Assembly: GCA_017398425.1 (NCBI GenBank)
Contig: JAFQFZ010000047.1
Span: forward strand, 1 to 64,000
Reading direction: 5' to 3'
Source: Clostridia bacterium
GTDB taxonomy: Bacteria; Bacillota; Clostridia; Oscillospirales; Acutalibacteraceae
DNA length: 64,000 nucleotides
Shown: one piece after another, positions 31,927 through 42,475 of the stretch
Layout of the letters: every line of letters starts with the position of its first letter
Numbering within the stretch: position 1 is the first letter of the stretch
Notes under the pieces: model-generated
The model's database searches: none
Told to the model about the DNA's origin: nothing
What the model saw: only the letters and a program-made list of their open reading frames with translations
Program-made: the position numbers and the translations under genes

Positions 31927-33141
31927 TCACTCATCTCCTTTCACATCGGCATCGATCATGGCCTTCGCCTTGACCGTGGCACCGGGATACACTTTCACGT
32001 CCTGCGCGACGACCGCCACGCCCCAATCACTCTTGTCCGCGACATCCTCGGGACGCTCGCCGACGACCGCGTTTTCGCCGATGTCGACGTTCTCCGCGAC
32101 GATGGCGTATTGCACCTTCGCGCCCTTGCCGACGTGTGCACCGGGCATCAGGATCGAATCATAGACAATGGCACCTTCCTCCACCGTGACACCGGGGAAC
32201 AGCACCGAGAACTCCACTTCGCCGTAGACGTTGCAGCCTTCCGAGATGGAGCTGTTTTGCACCTTGGCGGAATCGGCGATGTAGTGCGGCGGCAGACCGG
32301 CGTTGCGCGAATAGATTCTCCATTCGCGGTCGGACAGATCGAGCGGCACTTTCGGGTTGAGGATGTCCATGTTGGCTTCCCACAAGCTGTCGATCGTGCC
32401 GACATCCTTCCAGTAGCCTTCAAAACGATACGCAAACATACGCTCACCGGCATTGAGCATCGCGGGAAGCACGTTCTTGCCGAAGTCATTTTCCGACGTC
32501 GCATCGTTCTCGTCCTCGATGAGGTATTTACGCATCTTCTTCCAGTTGAACACATAGATGCCCATCGACGCGAGATTGCTCTTCGGGACGGCGGGCTTCT
32601 CGTCAAACTCATAGATCGAACCGTCGGGGTTGGTGTTGAGGATGCCGAAGCGGCTGGCCTCTTCCATCTCGACCTCGATGACGGCGATGGTGCAATCAGC
32701 GTTCTTCTCCTTATGCGCCTCGATCATCTTCGAATAATCCATCTTGTAGATGTGGTCGCCCGAAAGCACCAGCACATATTCGGGATCGTAACGCTCGATG
32801 AACGCGATGTTTTGATAGATAGCGTTGGCGGTGCCTTTGTACCAATCCGCGCCCTTGTTGCGCTGATACGGCGGCAACACGTGAACACCCGCCTGACTGC
32901 GGTCCAGATCCCACGGCATACCCGAGCCGATGTAATCGCTCAGCTCCAGAGGCTGATACTGCGTAAGGACACCGACCGTCTCGATACCGGAGTTGATGCA
33001 GTTCGAGAGCGGGAAGTCGATGATGCGATATTTGCCGCCGTACGGCACGGCGGGTTTGGCGATGTTGCGCGTCAGTGCGTACAAACGGCTTCCCTGTCCG
33101 CCTGCCAGCAACATGGCCACACATTCCTGTTTACGAAACAT
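31927..33141 (-). CDS. glgC: Glucose-1-phosphate adenylyltransferase, catalytic subunit
   Basis: The 404-residue protein has [39 protein letters not shown] (nucleotide loop and substrate strand), [12 protein letters not shown] with the catalytic Asp, the effector/sugar segment [19 protein letters not shown], and a beta-helix C-terminus. It makes ADP-glucose from ATP and glucose-1-phosphate, the committed step of glycogen synthesis. ATG at 33141 follows AAAGGGG; it starts five bases after the glgB stop. Confidence 0.95.
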   Translation of the reverse strand: MFRKQECVAMLLAGGQGSRLYALTRNIAKPAVPYGGKYRIIDFPLSNCINSGIETVGVLTQYQPLELSDYIGSGMPWDLDRSQAGVHVLPPYQRNKGADWYKGTANAIYQNIAFIERYDPEYVLVLSGDHIYKMDYSKMIEAHKEKNADCTIAVIEVEMEEASRFGILNTNPDGSIYEFDEKPAVPKSNLASMGIYVFNWKKMRKYLIEDENDATSENDFGKNVLPAMLNAGERMFAYRFEGYWKDVGTIDSLWEANMDILNPKVPLDLSDREWRIYSRNAGLPPHYIADSAKVQNSSISEGCNVYGEVEFSVLFPGVTVEEGAIVYDSILMPGAHVGKGAKVQYAIVAENVDIGENAVVGERPEDVADKSDWGVAVVAQDVKVYPGATVKAKAMIDADVKGDE

Positions 33142-33146
33142 AATAT

Positions 33147-35072
33147 TCAAATCCCCTTTCGGTTTTGATTCTTCGGTTTGCGAGCCGTCTTACGCGGTGC
33201 GGGCGGCTTCTTTTCTTTGTCCAGCTGCAAGTACACGACCGAGAGCGGCGGTACGGTCAGCGAGAGCGACTGTTTGAATCCGTGCATCGGCTCGAGATCG
33301 GTCTCTTTACTGCCGTTCTCCACGCCGGTGCCGCCGAACTCCGCTTTGTCGGTGTTGAAGACCTCTTTGTAGATGCCGTAGGTCGGCACACCAATGCGGT
33401 AATTCTCACGCTTGACGGGATTGAAGTTGCAAAGGACGATCGTTTCCTTGCCCTTGCGATCGATGCGGCGGAACACGATAATGCTCTGCGAATAGTCGTC
33501 ATGCGCGATCCACGAGAAGCCCTCCCACGAGAAATCGTTTTCCCACAAGGTCGGATTCTCGAGATAGAAATGGTTGAGCGCTTTGGTGAATCCGTGGAAC
33601 TGACGGTGCGCGTCGTATTGGAGGAGCAACCAGTCGAGCTCGGATTGATAGTCCCACTCTTTGAACTGCGCGAACTCACTGCCCATGAACAGCAATTTCT
33701 TGCCGGGATGCGCCATCATGTAGCCAAGGAACGTACGCACTTCGGCAAACTTCTCTTCGTAGGTGCCGGGCATCTTGTTGATGAGCGAACCTTTGCCGTG
33801 GACGACCTCATCGTGCGAGATCGGCAACACAAAGTTCTCGGAGAAGGCATAGAAGAAGGAGAAGGTCAGACTGTCGTGGTTGCCCTTGCGGAACAACGGA
33901 TCGAGCGACATATAGCGAAGCATGTCGTTCATCCAGCCCATATTCCATTTGTAATTGAAGCCGAGACCGCCGTCGCCCGTCGGGCGCGACACCATCGGCC
34001 ACGCGGTCGATTCCTCGGCGATCATCATCGCCTGCGGATACATGCCGAAGACCGCTTCGTTGAGCAAGCGCAGGAACTCCACCGCTTCGAGATTTTCCTT
34101 GCCGCCGTATTTGTTGGCGACCCATTGTCCGTGTTCGCGGTTGTAGTCGAGGTACAGCATAGACGCCACCGCATCCACGCGCAAACCGTCCACATGGAAC
34201 CGATCGAACCAATACATCGCATTGGAGATCAGGAAGCTGCGCACCTCGTGTCGACCGTAGTCAAACACGCAAGTGCCCCATTCCTTATGTTCGCCTTTGC
34301 GGGGATCGGCGTATTCGTAGCAAGGAGTACCGTCAAAGCGGAACAGACCCGCCGCATCACGCGGGAAATGCGCGGGAACCCAGTCGAGGATCACACCGAT
34401 GCCCGCTTGGTGGCATCGATCCACAAATCGCATGAATTGGTCGGGAGCACCGTAACGCGAGGTCGGCGCATAGTAACCGGTGACCTGATAGCCCCACGAA
34501 CCATCGTAGGGATATTCGGAGATCGGGAGCATTTCAATGTGCGTGTAGCCCATCTCCTTCACATAAGGAATGAGCTCTTCGGCAAGCTTGTCGTAATCGA
34601 ACGTATTGCCGTCTTCGTAGCGGCGCCAGGAGCCGGCATGTACTTCATAAATATTCACCGGGCAATCGTAAATAGACCGCTTGTTTTTCGCTTCGATCCA
34701 CTCGGCGTCGTTCCATTCGTATTGATCGAACGAATACACCTTGGAGGCGGTGTTGGGACGCGTTTCGGTGTGCGCACCGTAGGGGTCCGCTTTCATGAGT
34801 TCGGTGCCGTCCTGTGTACACACCCAGTATTTGTAGGCGTCGTACTCTTTGACGTTGTCCAGCACCGTCTCCCACACACCGTCCGCGCGGCGCGTCATCG
34901 GGTTGCGACGAGGATCCCAATTGTTGAAATCACCCACCACCGAAACGGAGCGTGCATTCGGTGCCCAAACACTGAATCGATATTCGCGATCGTTTTGCTT
35001 TTGGCAACCCATGTGCAAATACGCGCGACAGTCGATCCCTTTGTAGTGATACGGAGATATTGCCTGAGCCAT
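33147..35072 (-). CDS. glgB: 1,4-alpha-glucan branching enzyme (GH13)
   Basis: The 641-residue protein has the CBM48 N-terminal domain ([17 protein letters not shown]), the GH13 barrel with [11 protein letters not shown], the nucleophile region [23 protein letters not shown] (acid/base Glu) and [15 protein letters not shown], then the alpha-amylase C domain. It introduces alpha-1,6 branches in glycogen. The last 20 residues are a Lys/Pro/Arg-rich tail not usual for GlgB. ATG at 35072 is preferred because AAAGGTG precedes it; an ATG seven codons upstream has no ribosome site. First gene of the operon. Confidence 0.94.
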   Translation of the reverse strand: MAQAISPYHYKGIDCRAYLHMGCQKQNDREYRFSVWAPNARSVSVVGDFNNWDPRRNPMTRRADGVWETVLDNVKEYDAYKYWVCTQDGTELMKADPYGAHTETRPNTASKVYSFDQYEWNDAEWIEAKNKRSIYDCPVNIYEVHAGSWRRYEDGNTFDYDKLAEELIPYVKEMGYTHIEMLPISEYPYDGSWGYQVTGYYAPTSRYGAPDQFMRFVDRCHQAGIGVILDWVPAHFPRDAAGLFRFDGTPCYEYADPRKGEHKEWGTCVFDYGRHEVRSFLISNAMYWFDRFHVDGLRVDAVASMLYLDYNREHGQWVANKYGGKENLEAVEFLRLLNEAVFGMYPQAMMIAEESTAWPMVSRPTGDGGLGFNYKWNMGWMNDMLRYMSLDPLFRKGNHDSLTFSFFYAFSENFVLPISHDEVVHGKGSLINKMPGTYEEKFAEVRTFLGYMMAHPGKKLLFMGSEFAQFKEWDYQSELDWLLLQYDAHRQFHGFTKALNHFYLENPTLWENDFSWEGFSWIAHDDYSQSIIVFRRIDRKGKETIVLCNFNPVKRENYRIGVPTYGIYKEVFNTDKAEFGGTGVENGSKETDLEPMHGFKQSLSLTVPPLSVVYLQLDKEKKPPAPRKTARKPKNQNRKGI

Positions 35073-35133
35073 TGCTATCGTCACACCTTTCATAAGAGCA
35101 TAAAACGATAATACTCCACATTTGCTCTATAAT

Positions 35134-35161
35134 ATTGTAACACACTCCCCGAAAATTGCAA
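35134..35161 (-). promoter_or_regulatory. Promoter of the glycogen operon
   Basis: Minus strand TTGCAA (35156-35161), 16-base spacer, TACAAT (35134-35139). The remaining 170 bases up to yabP hold the divergent yabP control region; a small hairpin GAACCC/GGGTTC lies near 35265-35281. Confidence 0.6.
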
Positions 35162-35337
35162 GGGGTTTTGTCTATTTTCTTAGAAGATTTTTTGTTGAAA
35201 TTGAATATTATTGGTTGTTTTGCACTAAAACAATTTCCGATAGTTGTATAGATTTCAACGCCGGAACCCACAGAGGGTTCTACCCTCCGTTTCTTACACA
35301 TAGGATGCAACAAACCATCCGAAAGGAGTACGCACCT

Positions 35338-35610
35338 ATGACCGAACTTCAATCCACGCCGCACCAGGTGGTCATCCACGATCGCAAACAGATGACCGTC
35401 AGCGGCGTTTGTGACGTAAACAGCTTTGACGACAGCGTTATCGTTGCCAAAACCGCTTTGGGAGAGCTTACCGTTCGAGGGGACGGACTGCAAATTTGCC
35501 GTTTGAACGTAGACAGCGGCGATCTGTCGGTGGACGGACACATTGACTCCCTCGAATACACCGCCATCGAACCGCGCAAAGGACGCCGTTTCGCGCGGTG
35601 GTTCCGATGA
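35338..35610 (+). CDS. yabP: Sporulation protein YabP
   Basis: The 90-residue protein matches YabP/YqfC: HQVVIHDRKQMTVSGVCDVNSFDDSVIVAKTALGELTVRGDGLQICRLNVDSGDLSVDGHIDSLEY. YabP is a sporulation protein made in the mother cell; in Bacillus subtilis it lies in the same gene order as here. ATG at 35338 follows AAAGGAG; the upstream extension of the frame is non-coding. It overlaps yabQ by four bases. Confidence 0.9.
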   Translation: MTELQSTPHQVVIHDRKQMTVSGVCDVNSFDDSVIVAKTALGELTVRGDGLQICRLNVDSGDLSVDGHIDSLEYTAIEPRKGRRFARWFR

Positions 35611-36056
35611 ATGCATTCGTCGTGACGGTGAACGACGCCGAGCAGGCTCGTTGCCTGTGGTATTGTCTGTTGTTCGGTTTGGGGCTGAGCGTCGGATATG
35701 CCCCGTTTGCATGGTGGCGGATCACCAAACGACGACACCGGTGGCTACAGGCAACGGTCGACATCTTCTGTTGCGTGTGCGGTGCGACGCTGTTGTTTTT
35801 CTTTGTGCTGGCGGTCAACGGCGGAACACTTCGCGGCGCTATGGTACTGTCGACCGCTCTCGGCTTCCTTATCGGTCATAAGACGATCGGACGTGCTCTG
35901 CTCGTACTGTTTCGAGTGCTCGCCTCTCTTCTGTACGCTTTACGGTTACGGCTTGCGGTCGTTGCTGACCTCCTGCGAAAACTCGCAAAAAAAATTGCGA
36001 TTTTTTTCAAAAAAGGGTTGCGCTACCTTCGCACATTGGTGTATAATCAAAATTAG
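35607..36056 (+). CDS. yabQ: Spore cortex biosynthesis protein YabQ
   Basis: The 149-residue membrane protein has three to four hydrophobic segments (about 15-36, 48-70, 75-90, 95-115) and a basic C-terminal tail. Sequence alone is weak, but the DAEQARCLWYCLLFGLGLSVGYAPFAWWR opening and the position directly after yabP (ATGA overlap) identify it as YabQ, a spore-coat/cortex membrane protein. ATG at 35607 is used rather than a GTG three codons upstream. Confidence 0.82.
   Translation: MNAFVVTVNDAEQARCLWYCLLFGLGLSVGYAPFAWWRITKRRHRWLQATVDIFCCVCGATLLFFFVLAVNGGTLRGAMVLSTALGFLIGHKTIGRALLVLFRVLASLLYALRLRLAVVADLLRKLAKKIAIFFKKGLRYLRTLVYNQN
36018..36047 (+). promoter_or_regulatory. Promoter of divIC-yabR
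   Basis: TTGCGC (36018-36023), 18-base spacer, TATAAT (36042-36047), inside the 3' end of yabQ. It would let the division gene be expressed vegetatively, independent of the sporulation genes. Confidence 0.6.
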
Positions 36057-36127
36057 TATTTATATATACAAGGAGCACCGTTGTTCGCCGTCCGTCTTTT
36101 TGGTTGTCAATGAGGAAGGATTCATTC

Positions 36128-36421
36128 ATGAAAACGAAATTCAAAGACAAACAGAATATCATTTTCCGCATCGCGTTGGCGGCCGCTCTGGTGTTTGTCG
36201 CCGTATCGGCGTTGCAAACCAAGAACGACCTCGACACCGATTACGAAGCGTTGGCCGATTTGGAGATCCGCTGTCACAATCAACAGCGCGTCAACGACGA
36301 GCTGGCCGCGCAAAACGCCGACAGCGGCAGCTACCTGTACCAGCTTCTCGAACAAGCGGCTCACAACAAGGGCTACTACCGCCCGGGTGAGCTGGTGTTC
36401 AAGGAAGTGCCCGGACATTGA
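36128..36421 (+). CDS. divIC: Septum formation initiator (DivIC/FtsB family)
   Basis: The 97-residue protein has a short basic N-terminus, one transmembrane helix (about 11-29), and a coiled-coil segment (NDLDTDYEALADLEIRCHNQQRVNDELAAQNAD) ending in a small conserved domain with YYRPGELVFKE. This is the bitopic layout of DivIC, which joins FtsL and DivIB at the division septum. Gene order yabP-yabQ-divIC-yabR supports it. ATG at 36128 follows AGGAAGGA. Confidence 0.88.
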   Translation: MKTKFKDKQNIIFRIALAAALVFVAVSALQTKNDLDTDYEALADLEIRCHNQQRVNDELAAQNADSGSYLYQLLEQAAHNKGYYRPGELVFKEVPGH

Positions 36422-36490
36422 TTCGTCCGACATCTCGCAAGACCGCTCATTCTTTTCGCGCAACGCGATTCAACAGGGGGATATTCAGCA

Positions 36491-36949
36491 GTGCAAGTTG
36501 AAGTAGGAGCCATCTTAGAAGGTAAAGTTACCGGCATCACCAAATTCGGCGCGTTCGTCGAGCTCGAGCCCGGAAAGACCGGCATGGTCCACATTTCCGA
36601 GGTCGCCAACACCTACGTTAAGGAGATCCGCGATCACATTACCGACGGGCAAACCGTCAAGGTCAAGGTGCTGAGCATCGGCGAAGACGGAAAGATCAGC
36701 CTTTCCATCAAAAAAGCCGTCACGCCCCCGCCCCGCACTTCGCGTGCCCCGGCACAGTCGCCCGGTCGCCCCGGCAATTTCGAGTGGCAATCGTCGTCGC
36801 GCCGCAACGGCTCCGAAAGCTTCGAGGACATGATGTCGCGCTTCAAGCAACAAAGCGACGAGAAGATGTCCGACCTCAAGCGTTCCGTCGACGGCAAGCA
36901 CGGTGGCTTCTCGCGCAGAGGCTCCGGCAAGCAACAGCAACAGCCCTAA
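36491..36949 (+). CDS. S1 RNA-binding domain protein (YabR-like)
   Basis: The 152-residue protein has one S1 domain at the N-terminus (about 1-75: VEVGAILEGKVTGITKFGAFVELEPGKTGMVHISEVAN) and a disordered Pro/Ser/Arg/Gln-rich tail. The B. subtilis gene after divIC (yabR) encodes the same. It is probably a general ribosome- or RNA-associated factor. The start is GTG at 36491 behind AGGGGGA; no nearby ATG fits. Confidence 0.88.
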   Translation: MQVEVGAILEGKVTGITKFGAFVELEPGKTGMVHISEVANTYVKEIRDHITDGQTVKVKVLSIGEDGKISLSIKKAVTPPPRTSRAPAQSPGRPGNFEWQSSSRRNGSESFEDMMSRFKQQSDEKMSDLKRSVDGKHGGFSRRGSGKQQQQP

Positions 36950-36962
36950 CCATACATATCAT

Positions 36963-36998
36963 CAGGGGAACCGATTTTTCCGGATTCCCCTGTTTTCT
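36963..36998 (+). terminator. Terminator after yabR
   Basis: CAGGGGAA...TTCCCCTG stem with an inner CCGA/TCCGG pairing, followed by TTTTCTTG. Confidence 0.75.
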
Positions 36999-37032
36999 TG
37001 TATTTCAACCTTTCTTTAGGAGAGTCTGCTTT

Positions 37033-38193
37033 ATGCGTATTATCAACGCCGAACTGGTTCCCGTAGACAGTCCGCGCATCCCCGACGGCTTTGTGGAAAT
37101 CCGCGACGGACGCATCGCCGCGATCGGTGCGATGGTCGATTGCCCTACATACACCGATGAAGTATACGATGCATGCGGCGCGTGCGTCTATCCCGGTTTT
37201 ATCGACGCACACTGTCACCTCGGCATGTGGGAAGACGGTCTCGACTTCGAAGGCGACGACGGCAACGAGGACACCGATCCCGCCACGCCGCAGCTCCGCG
37301 CTGTCGATGCGATCAATCCGCTCGACCGTTGCTTCGTCGAGGCACGCGAAGCCGGTGTGACCACGGTGGTCACAGGCCCCGGAAGTGCCAATCCGATCGG
37401 CAGTCAGCTGTGCGCGATCAAAACGCAAGGCATTTGCACCGATCGCATGGTGCTCAAAGCACCGCTCGCCATGAAAATGGCACTCGGAGAAAATCCGAAA
37501 AATACCTACCACGGCAAGGCTCAAACGCCGGTCACCCGTATGGCGACCGCCGCTATCATTCGCGAACAGCTTCGCCTTGCTGCCGAATATGACAAACAAC
37601 TGCGCAAGGCCGCCGAGGACGACGAAGAGGACGAGCCCGAATTTGACGCCAAGTGCGAGGCGCTGTTGCCCGTCGTGCGCGGTGAGCTTCCCGTTCACTT
37701 CCACGCGCATCGGCTCGACGACATCCTCACCGCGCGTCGCATCGCGAAGGAATTCTCGCTGAAGTACGTCATCGTACACGGCACGGCGGCGCATCTGGCG
37801 GCGGACATGATCGCAGAAGAGGACATCCCCGTGCTGTGCGGTCCGATCCTTTGCGATCGCTCCAAGCCCGAGCTTCGGGAGTTGACCCCCGCCGCTCCCG
37901 CACGGTTGCACCGTGCGGGCGTGGAATTGGCACTCATCACCGATCATCCCGTGATCCCGCTTCAGTACCTCGGCGTATGCGCGGGACTTGTGGTGCGCGA
38001 GGGGCTCCCCGCGGACGAGGCGATTCGTGCCATCACATTGTCGGCGGCGCGCATCGTCGGCATTGACGATCGCGTCGGGTCCCTTACGGTAGGCAAGGAC
38101 GCCGACCTCGTGCTGTTCAAGGACGATCCGATGACCATCGCCGCCAAGCCTGTTGCCGTGATGATCGACGGTCAATGGGTACACCGCAACTAA
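37033..38193 (+). CDS. Amidohydrolase (metal-dependent, imidazolonepropionase/dihydroorotase-like)
   Basis: The 386-residue protein has the amidohydrolase metal motif GFIDAHCHLGMWEDG (HxH) near residue 58, FHAHRLDDI and VIVHGTAAHLA for further metal His residues, and ALITDHPVIP with the catalytic Asp. The N-terminal and C-terminal strands form the small composite beta-sandwich (GSLTVGKDADLVLFKDDP). Members hydrolyse cyclic amides or dipeptides; the substrate is not determinable. ATG at 37033 follows TTAGGAGAG. The next gene starts after 27 bases, so they may be cotranscribed. Confidence 0.88.
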   Translation: MRIINAELVPVDSPRIPDGFVEIRDGRIAAIGAMVDCPTYTDEVYDACGACVYPGFIDAHCHLGMWEDGLDFEGDDGNEDTDPATPQLRAVDAINPLDRCFVEAREAGVTTVVTGPGSANPIGSQLCAIKTQGICTDRMVLKAPLAMKMALGENPKNTYHGKAQTPVTRMATAAIIREQLRLAAEYDKQLRKAAEDDEEDEPEFDAKCEALLPVVRGELPVHFHAHRLDDILTARRIAKEFSLKYVIVHGTAAHLAADMIAEEDIPVLCGPILCDRSKPELRELTPAAPARLHRAGVELALITDHPVIPLQYLGVCAGLVVREGLPADEAIRAITLSAARIVGIDDRVGSLTVGKDADLVLFKDDPMTIAAKPVAVMIDGQWVHRN

Positions 38194-38220
38194 ACCGATA
38201 TCACCCAAAGGATTTTGCAT

Positions 38221-39336
38221 ATGGAACAACTTCAATTTTGTGCCCCGTGCTTGTTTGGATCAGAAGGCATTCTCGCCGATGAACTCAAGCGCATGGGCGC
38301 TTCGGATGTGCGCGCACAAAACGGACGTGTGCTGTTTTGCGGCGAGGTATCCCTCTTGGCACGCGCCAACTTACGTTGCCGCACCGCCGAGCGCATCGGA
38401 CTGCTTCTGGGACAGTTTCGCGCCACCTCGTTCGACCAACTGTTTGAGGGGGTCAAGGCACTTCCTTGGGAACGCTTCATCGGCAAGACCGACCGCTTTC
38501 CCGTCAAGGGATGGTCGCTCCAATCGGCGTTGCATTCCATCCCCGATTGCCAATCCATCATCAAAAAAGCCATTGTGGAGCGACTGCGCCGCACACACCG
38601 TGTCACATGGTTTGAAGAGACGGGTGCGCTGTACCGGGTGCAGTTCACCATTTTGAAAGACGAAGTTACCCTGCTCATTGACACCAGCGGCGTCGGACTG
38701 CATAAGCGCGGCTACCGCCAAAATGCGGGCGGTGCTCCCATCAAGGAGACCCTCGCCGCCGCTATCGTCGATGTGACACGCGCGCGGCTCTCCCCCATCG
38801 TGAGCGACCCTTGCTGTGGTTCGGGTACATTGCTCATTGAAGCGGCGCTCGCCGCCAAGCGCATCGCCCCCGGCATCGGCCGTCGCTTTGTCTCGATGGA
38901 ATGGCCGCTTGTCTCATATGAGATCTGGGAGGAGGAGCGTCGTCTTGCCAAGGAGCAGGAACGCCCCGATCAACAGATCGATCTCTACGGCAGCGATATC
39001 GACACCGAGGTGTTGCAGATCGCACGACAAAACGCTCACAAGGCCGGCGTTGCCGCGCACGTACATTGGAATGCCGCCGATCTGACCACGTTCAAACCGC
39101 AAGGAGAACGCGGTATTGTGTTGTGTAATCCGCCCTACGGCGAGCGATTACTCGACGTGCGCGAGGCACAACGTATCATCCGTGAGCTCGGACGTGTGTT
39201 TGTTCCCGACTGCGGCTGGCAATACGCCGTCATCAGTCCGGATGAAAAATTCGAAGAGCTGTTCGGACGCCCCGCCAAGAAACGCCGCAAGCTGTATAAC
39301 GGCATGCTTCGTTGCCAGCTGTATCTGTTCGATTGA
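38221..39336 (+). CDS. THUMP-domain 23S rRNA (guanine-N2)-methyltransferase, RlmL-like
   Basis: The 371-residue protein has a THUMP RNA-binding domain (about 45-160), then an UPF0020 methyltransferase domain with SDPCCGSGTLLIEAALAA, YGSDID and the catalytic LCNPPYGERL (NPPY). It corresponds to B. subtilis YpsC / the N-terminal half of E. coli RlmL, which methylates G2445 of 23S rRNA. The start at ATG 38221 follows AAAGGA. The lipid-kinase gene begins 16 bases after its stop. Confidence 0.9.
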   Translation: MEQLQFCAPCLFGSEGILADELKRMGASDVRAQNGRVLFCGEVSLLARANLRCRTAERIGLLLGQFRATSFDQLFEGVKALPWERFIGKTDRFPVKGWSLQSALHSIPDCQSIIKKAIVERLRRTHRVTWFEETGALYRVQFTILKDEVTLLIDTSGVGLHKRGYRQNAGGAPIKETLAAAIVDVTRARLSPIVSDPCCGSGTLLIEAALAAKRIAPGIGRRFVSMEWPLVSYEIWEEERRLAKEQERPDQQIDLYGSDIDTEVLQIARQNAHKAGVAAHVHWNAADLTTFKPQGERGIVLCNPPYGERLLDVREAQRIIRELGRVFVPDCGWQYAVISPDEKFEELFGRPAKKRRKLYNGMLRCQLYLFD

Positions 39337-39352
39337 CCGAGAGGAGAAGGCT

Positions 39353-40342
39353 ATGCGCCACGTGTTCATCATCAACCCCGCCGCCGGAAAGCACCAAAAC
39401 GCGTGTTCCCACGTCGATGAGATCCGTGCGGTTTTCGCCGACGATCCGCGTCTGGGAACCCCGGAGATTCTCTATACCGAGGAACCCGGTCACGCCACCA
39501 AGATCGCAGAGCAATTTGCCTCTTCGGGTGAGCCTGTGCGTATTTATGCGTGCGGCGGCGACGGAACGGTATCGGAAGTGTTGCAGGGGATCCATCGCTA
39601 CGACAACGCCGAGCTGGCCATTTTTCCGTGCGGCTCTGCCAACGACTACATCCGCAGTTTTCCGGAGCACGACTTTTTCGATCTGAATGCGCTGGTGCAC
39701 GGCGACGTACACGAAGTGGATCTGATCCGCTGTGACGACGTACTGTCCTTGAACATCGCGTGCATGGGCATGGATGCCGACGTGGCGAGCAAAATGGTCA
39801 AGTACAAGCATTGGCCTCTGGTCAGCGGTCCGATGGCGTACAACATCGCCATTGCCGATGTGTTTTTCCACCGTATCGGAAAAGATCTGACCGTCACCGT
39901 ACAAACCACCCACGGCGAGGAAACGCGCAAAGGACGCTTCCTCTTTGCGCTCGCCGCCAGCGGTCAGTACTACGGCGGCGGCTATCGCGGTGCCCCCGAC
40001 GCGCGCATCGACGACGGCATTCTTGATTTTGTGCTGGTAAGTGCGATGTCCCGCGCGAAGATCCTGCGCTTCTTGCCGGATTACAAAAAAGGCACAGTAC
40101 AGGACAACCCCTACGTTGAGACGTTGCGCGGCACCTCGATGACCGTGCATTGCGACGAAGGCGCCGTGGTGGCACTGGACGGCGAGATCTACGAAAAGAC
40201 CGATATCACCTTCTCCTTGTACGAAAAATCCATCCGTTTTGTCCTGCCGCAACAGGCGGTCGTGAAGCAACCGATTTTCGAAAAAGTCCCGGTGCGCGGC
40301 AAACAAAAAGCCCTCAGCGGTGCATTTGTAAAAAAAATATGA
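39353..40342 (+). CDS. Diacylglycerol kinase-family lipid kinase
   Basis: The 329-residue protein belongs to the DagK/YegS/BmrU group: NPAAGKHQNA at the start, the nucleotide motif CGGDGTVSEVLQGI (near 70), FPCGSANDYIRSF, and GGGYRGAPDARIDDGILDFVLV in the C-terminal beta domain. It phosphorylates a lipid (diacylglycerol or sphingosine-like) at the inner membrane face. GAGGAGAAGG precedes the ATG. Confidence 0.9.
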   Translation: MRHVFIINPAAGKHQNACSHVDEIRAVFADDPRLGTPEILYTEEPGHATKIAEQFASSGEPVRIYACGGDGTVSEVLQGIHRYDNAELAIFPCGSANDYIRSFPEHDFFDLNALVHGDVHEVDLIRCDDVLSLNIACMGMDADVASKMVKYKHWPLVSGPMAYNIAIADVFFHRIGKDLTVTVQTTHGEETRKGRFLFALAASGQYYGGGYRGAPDARIDDGILDFVLVSAMSRAKILRFLPDYKKGTVQDNPYVETLRGTSMTVHCDEGAVVALDGEIYEKTDITFSLYEKSIRFVLPQQAVVKQPIFEKVPVRGKQKALSGAFVKKI

Positions 40343-40369
40343 AAAATCCGCGGAATGTCAAAATTCCCC

Positions 40370-42402
<2,033 letters not shown>

Positions 42403-42420
42403 TCCGTCTGACAAACGAAC

Positions 42421-42465
42421 AGCAAAAGAACCGCTTGCTCCGAAAGGAACAAGCGGTTCTTTTGC
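42421..42465. terminator. Bidirectional terminator between groEL and the polysaccharide operon
   Basis: A 17-bp outer stem (AGCAAAAGAACCGCTTG with its complement) around CTCC-GAAA-GGAA. The A- and T-rich ends allow use from both sides. Confidence 0.85.
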
Positions 42466-42475
42466 TATGCAACGA

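Noticed and set aside
33165..35111. A 648-codon plus-strand open frame opposite glgB
   Set aside because: Same length as glgB because it mirrors it; no motifs.
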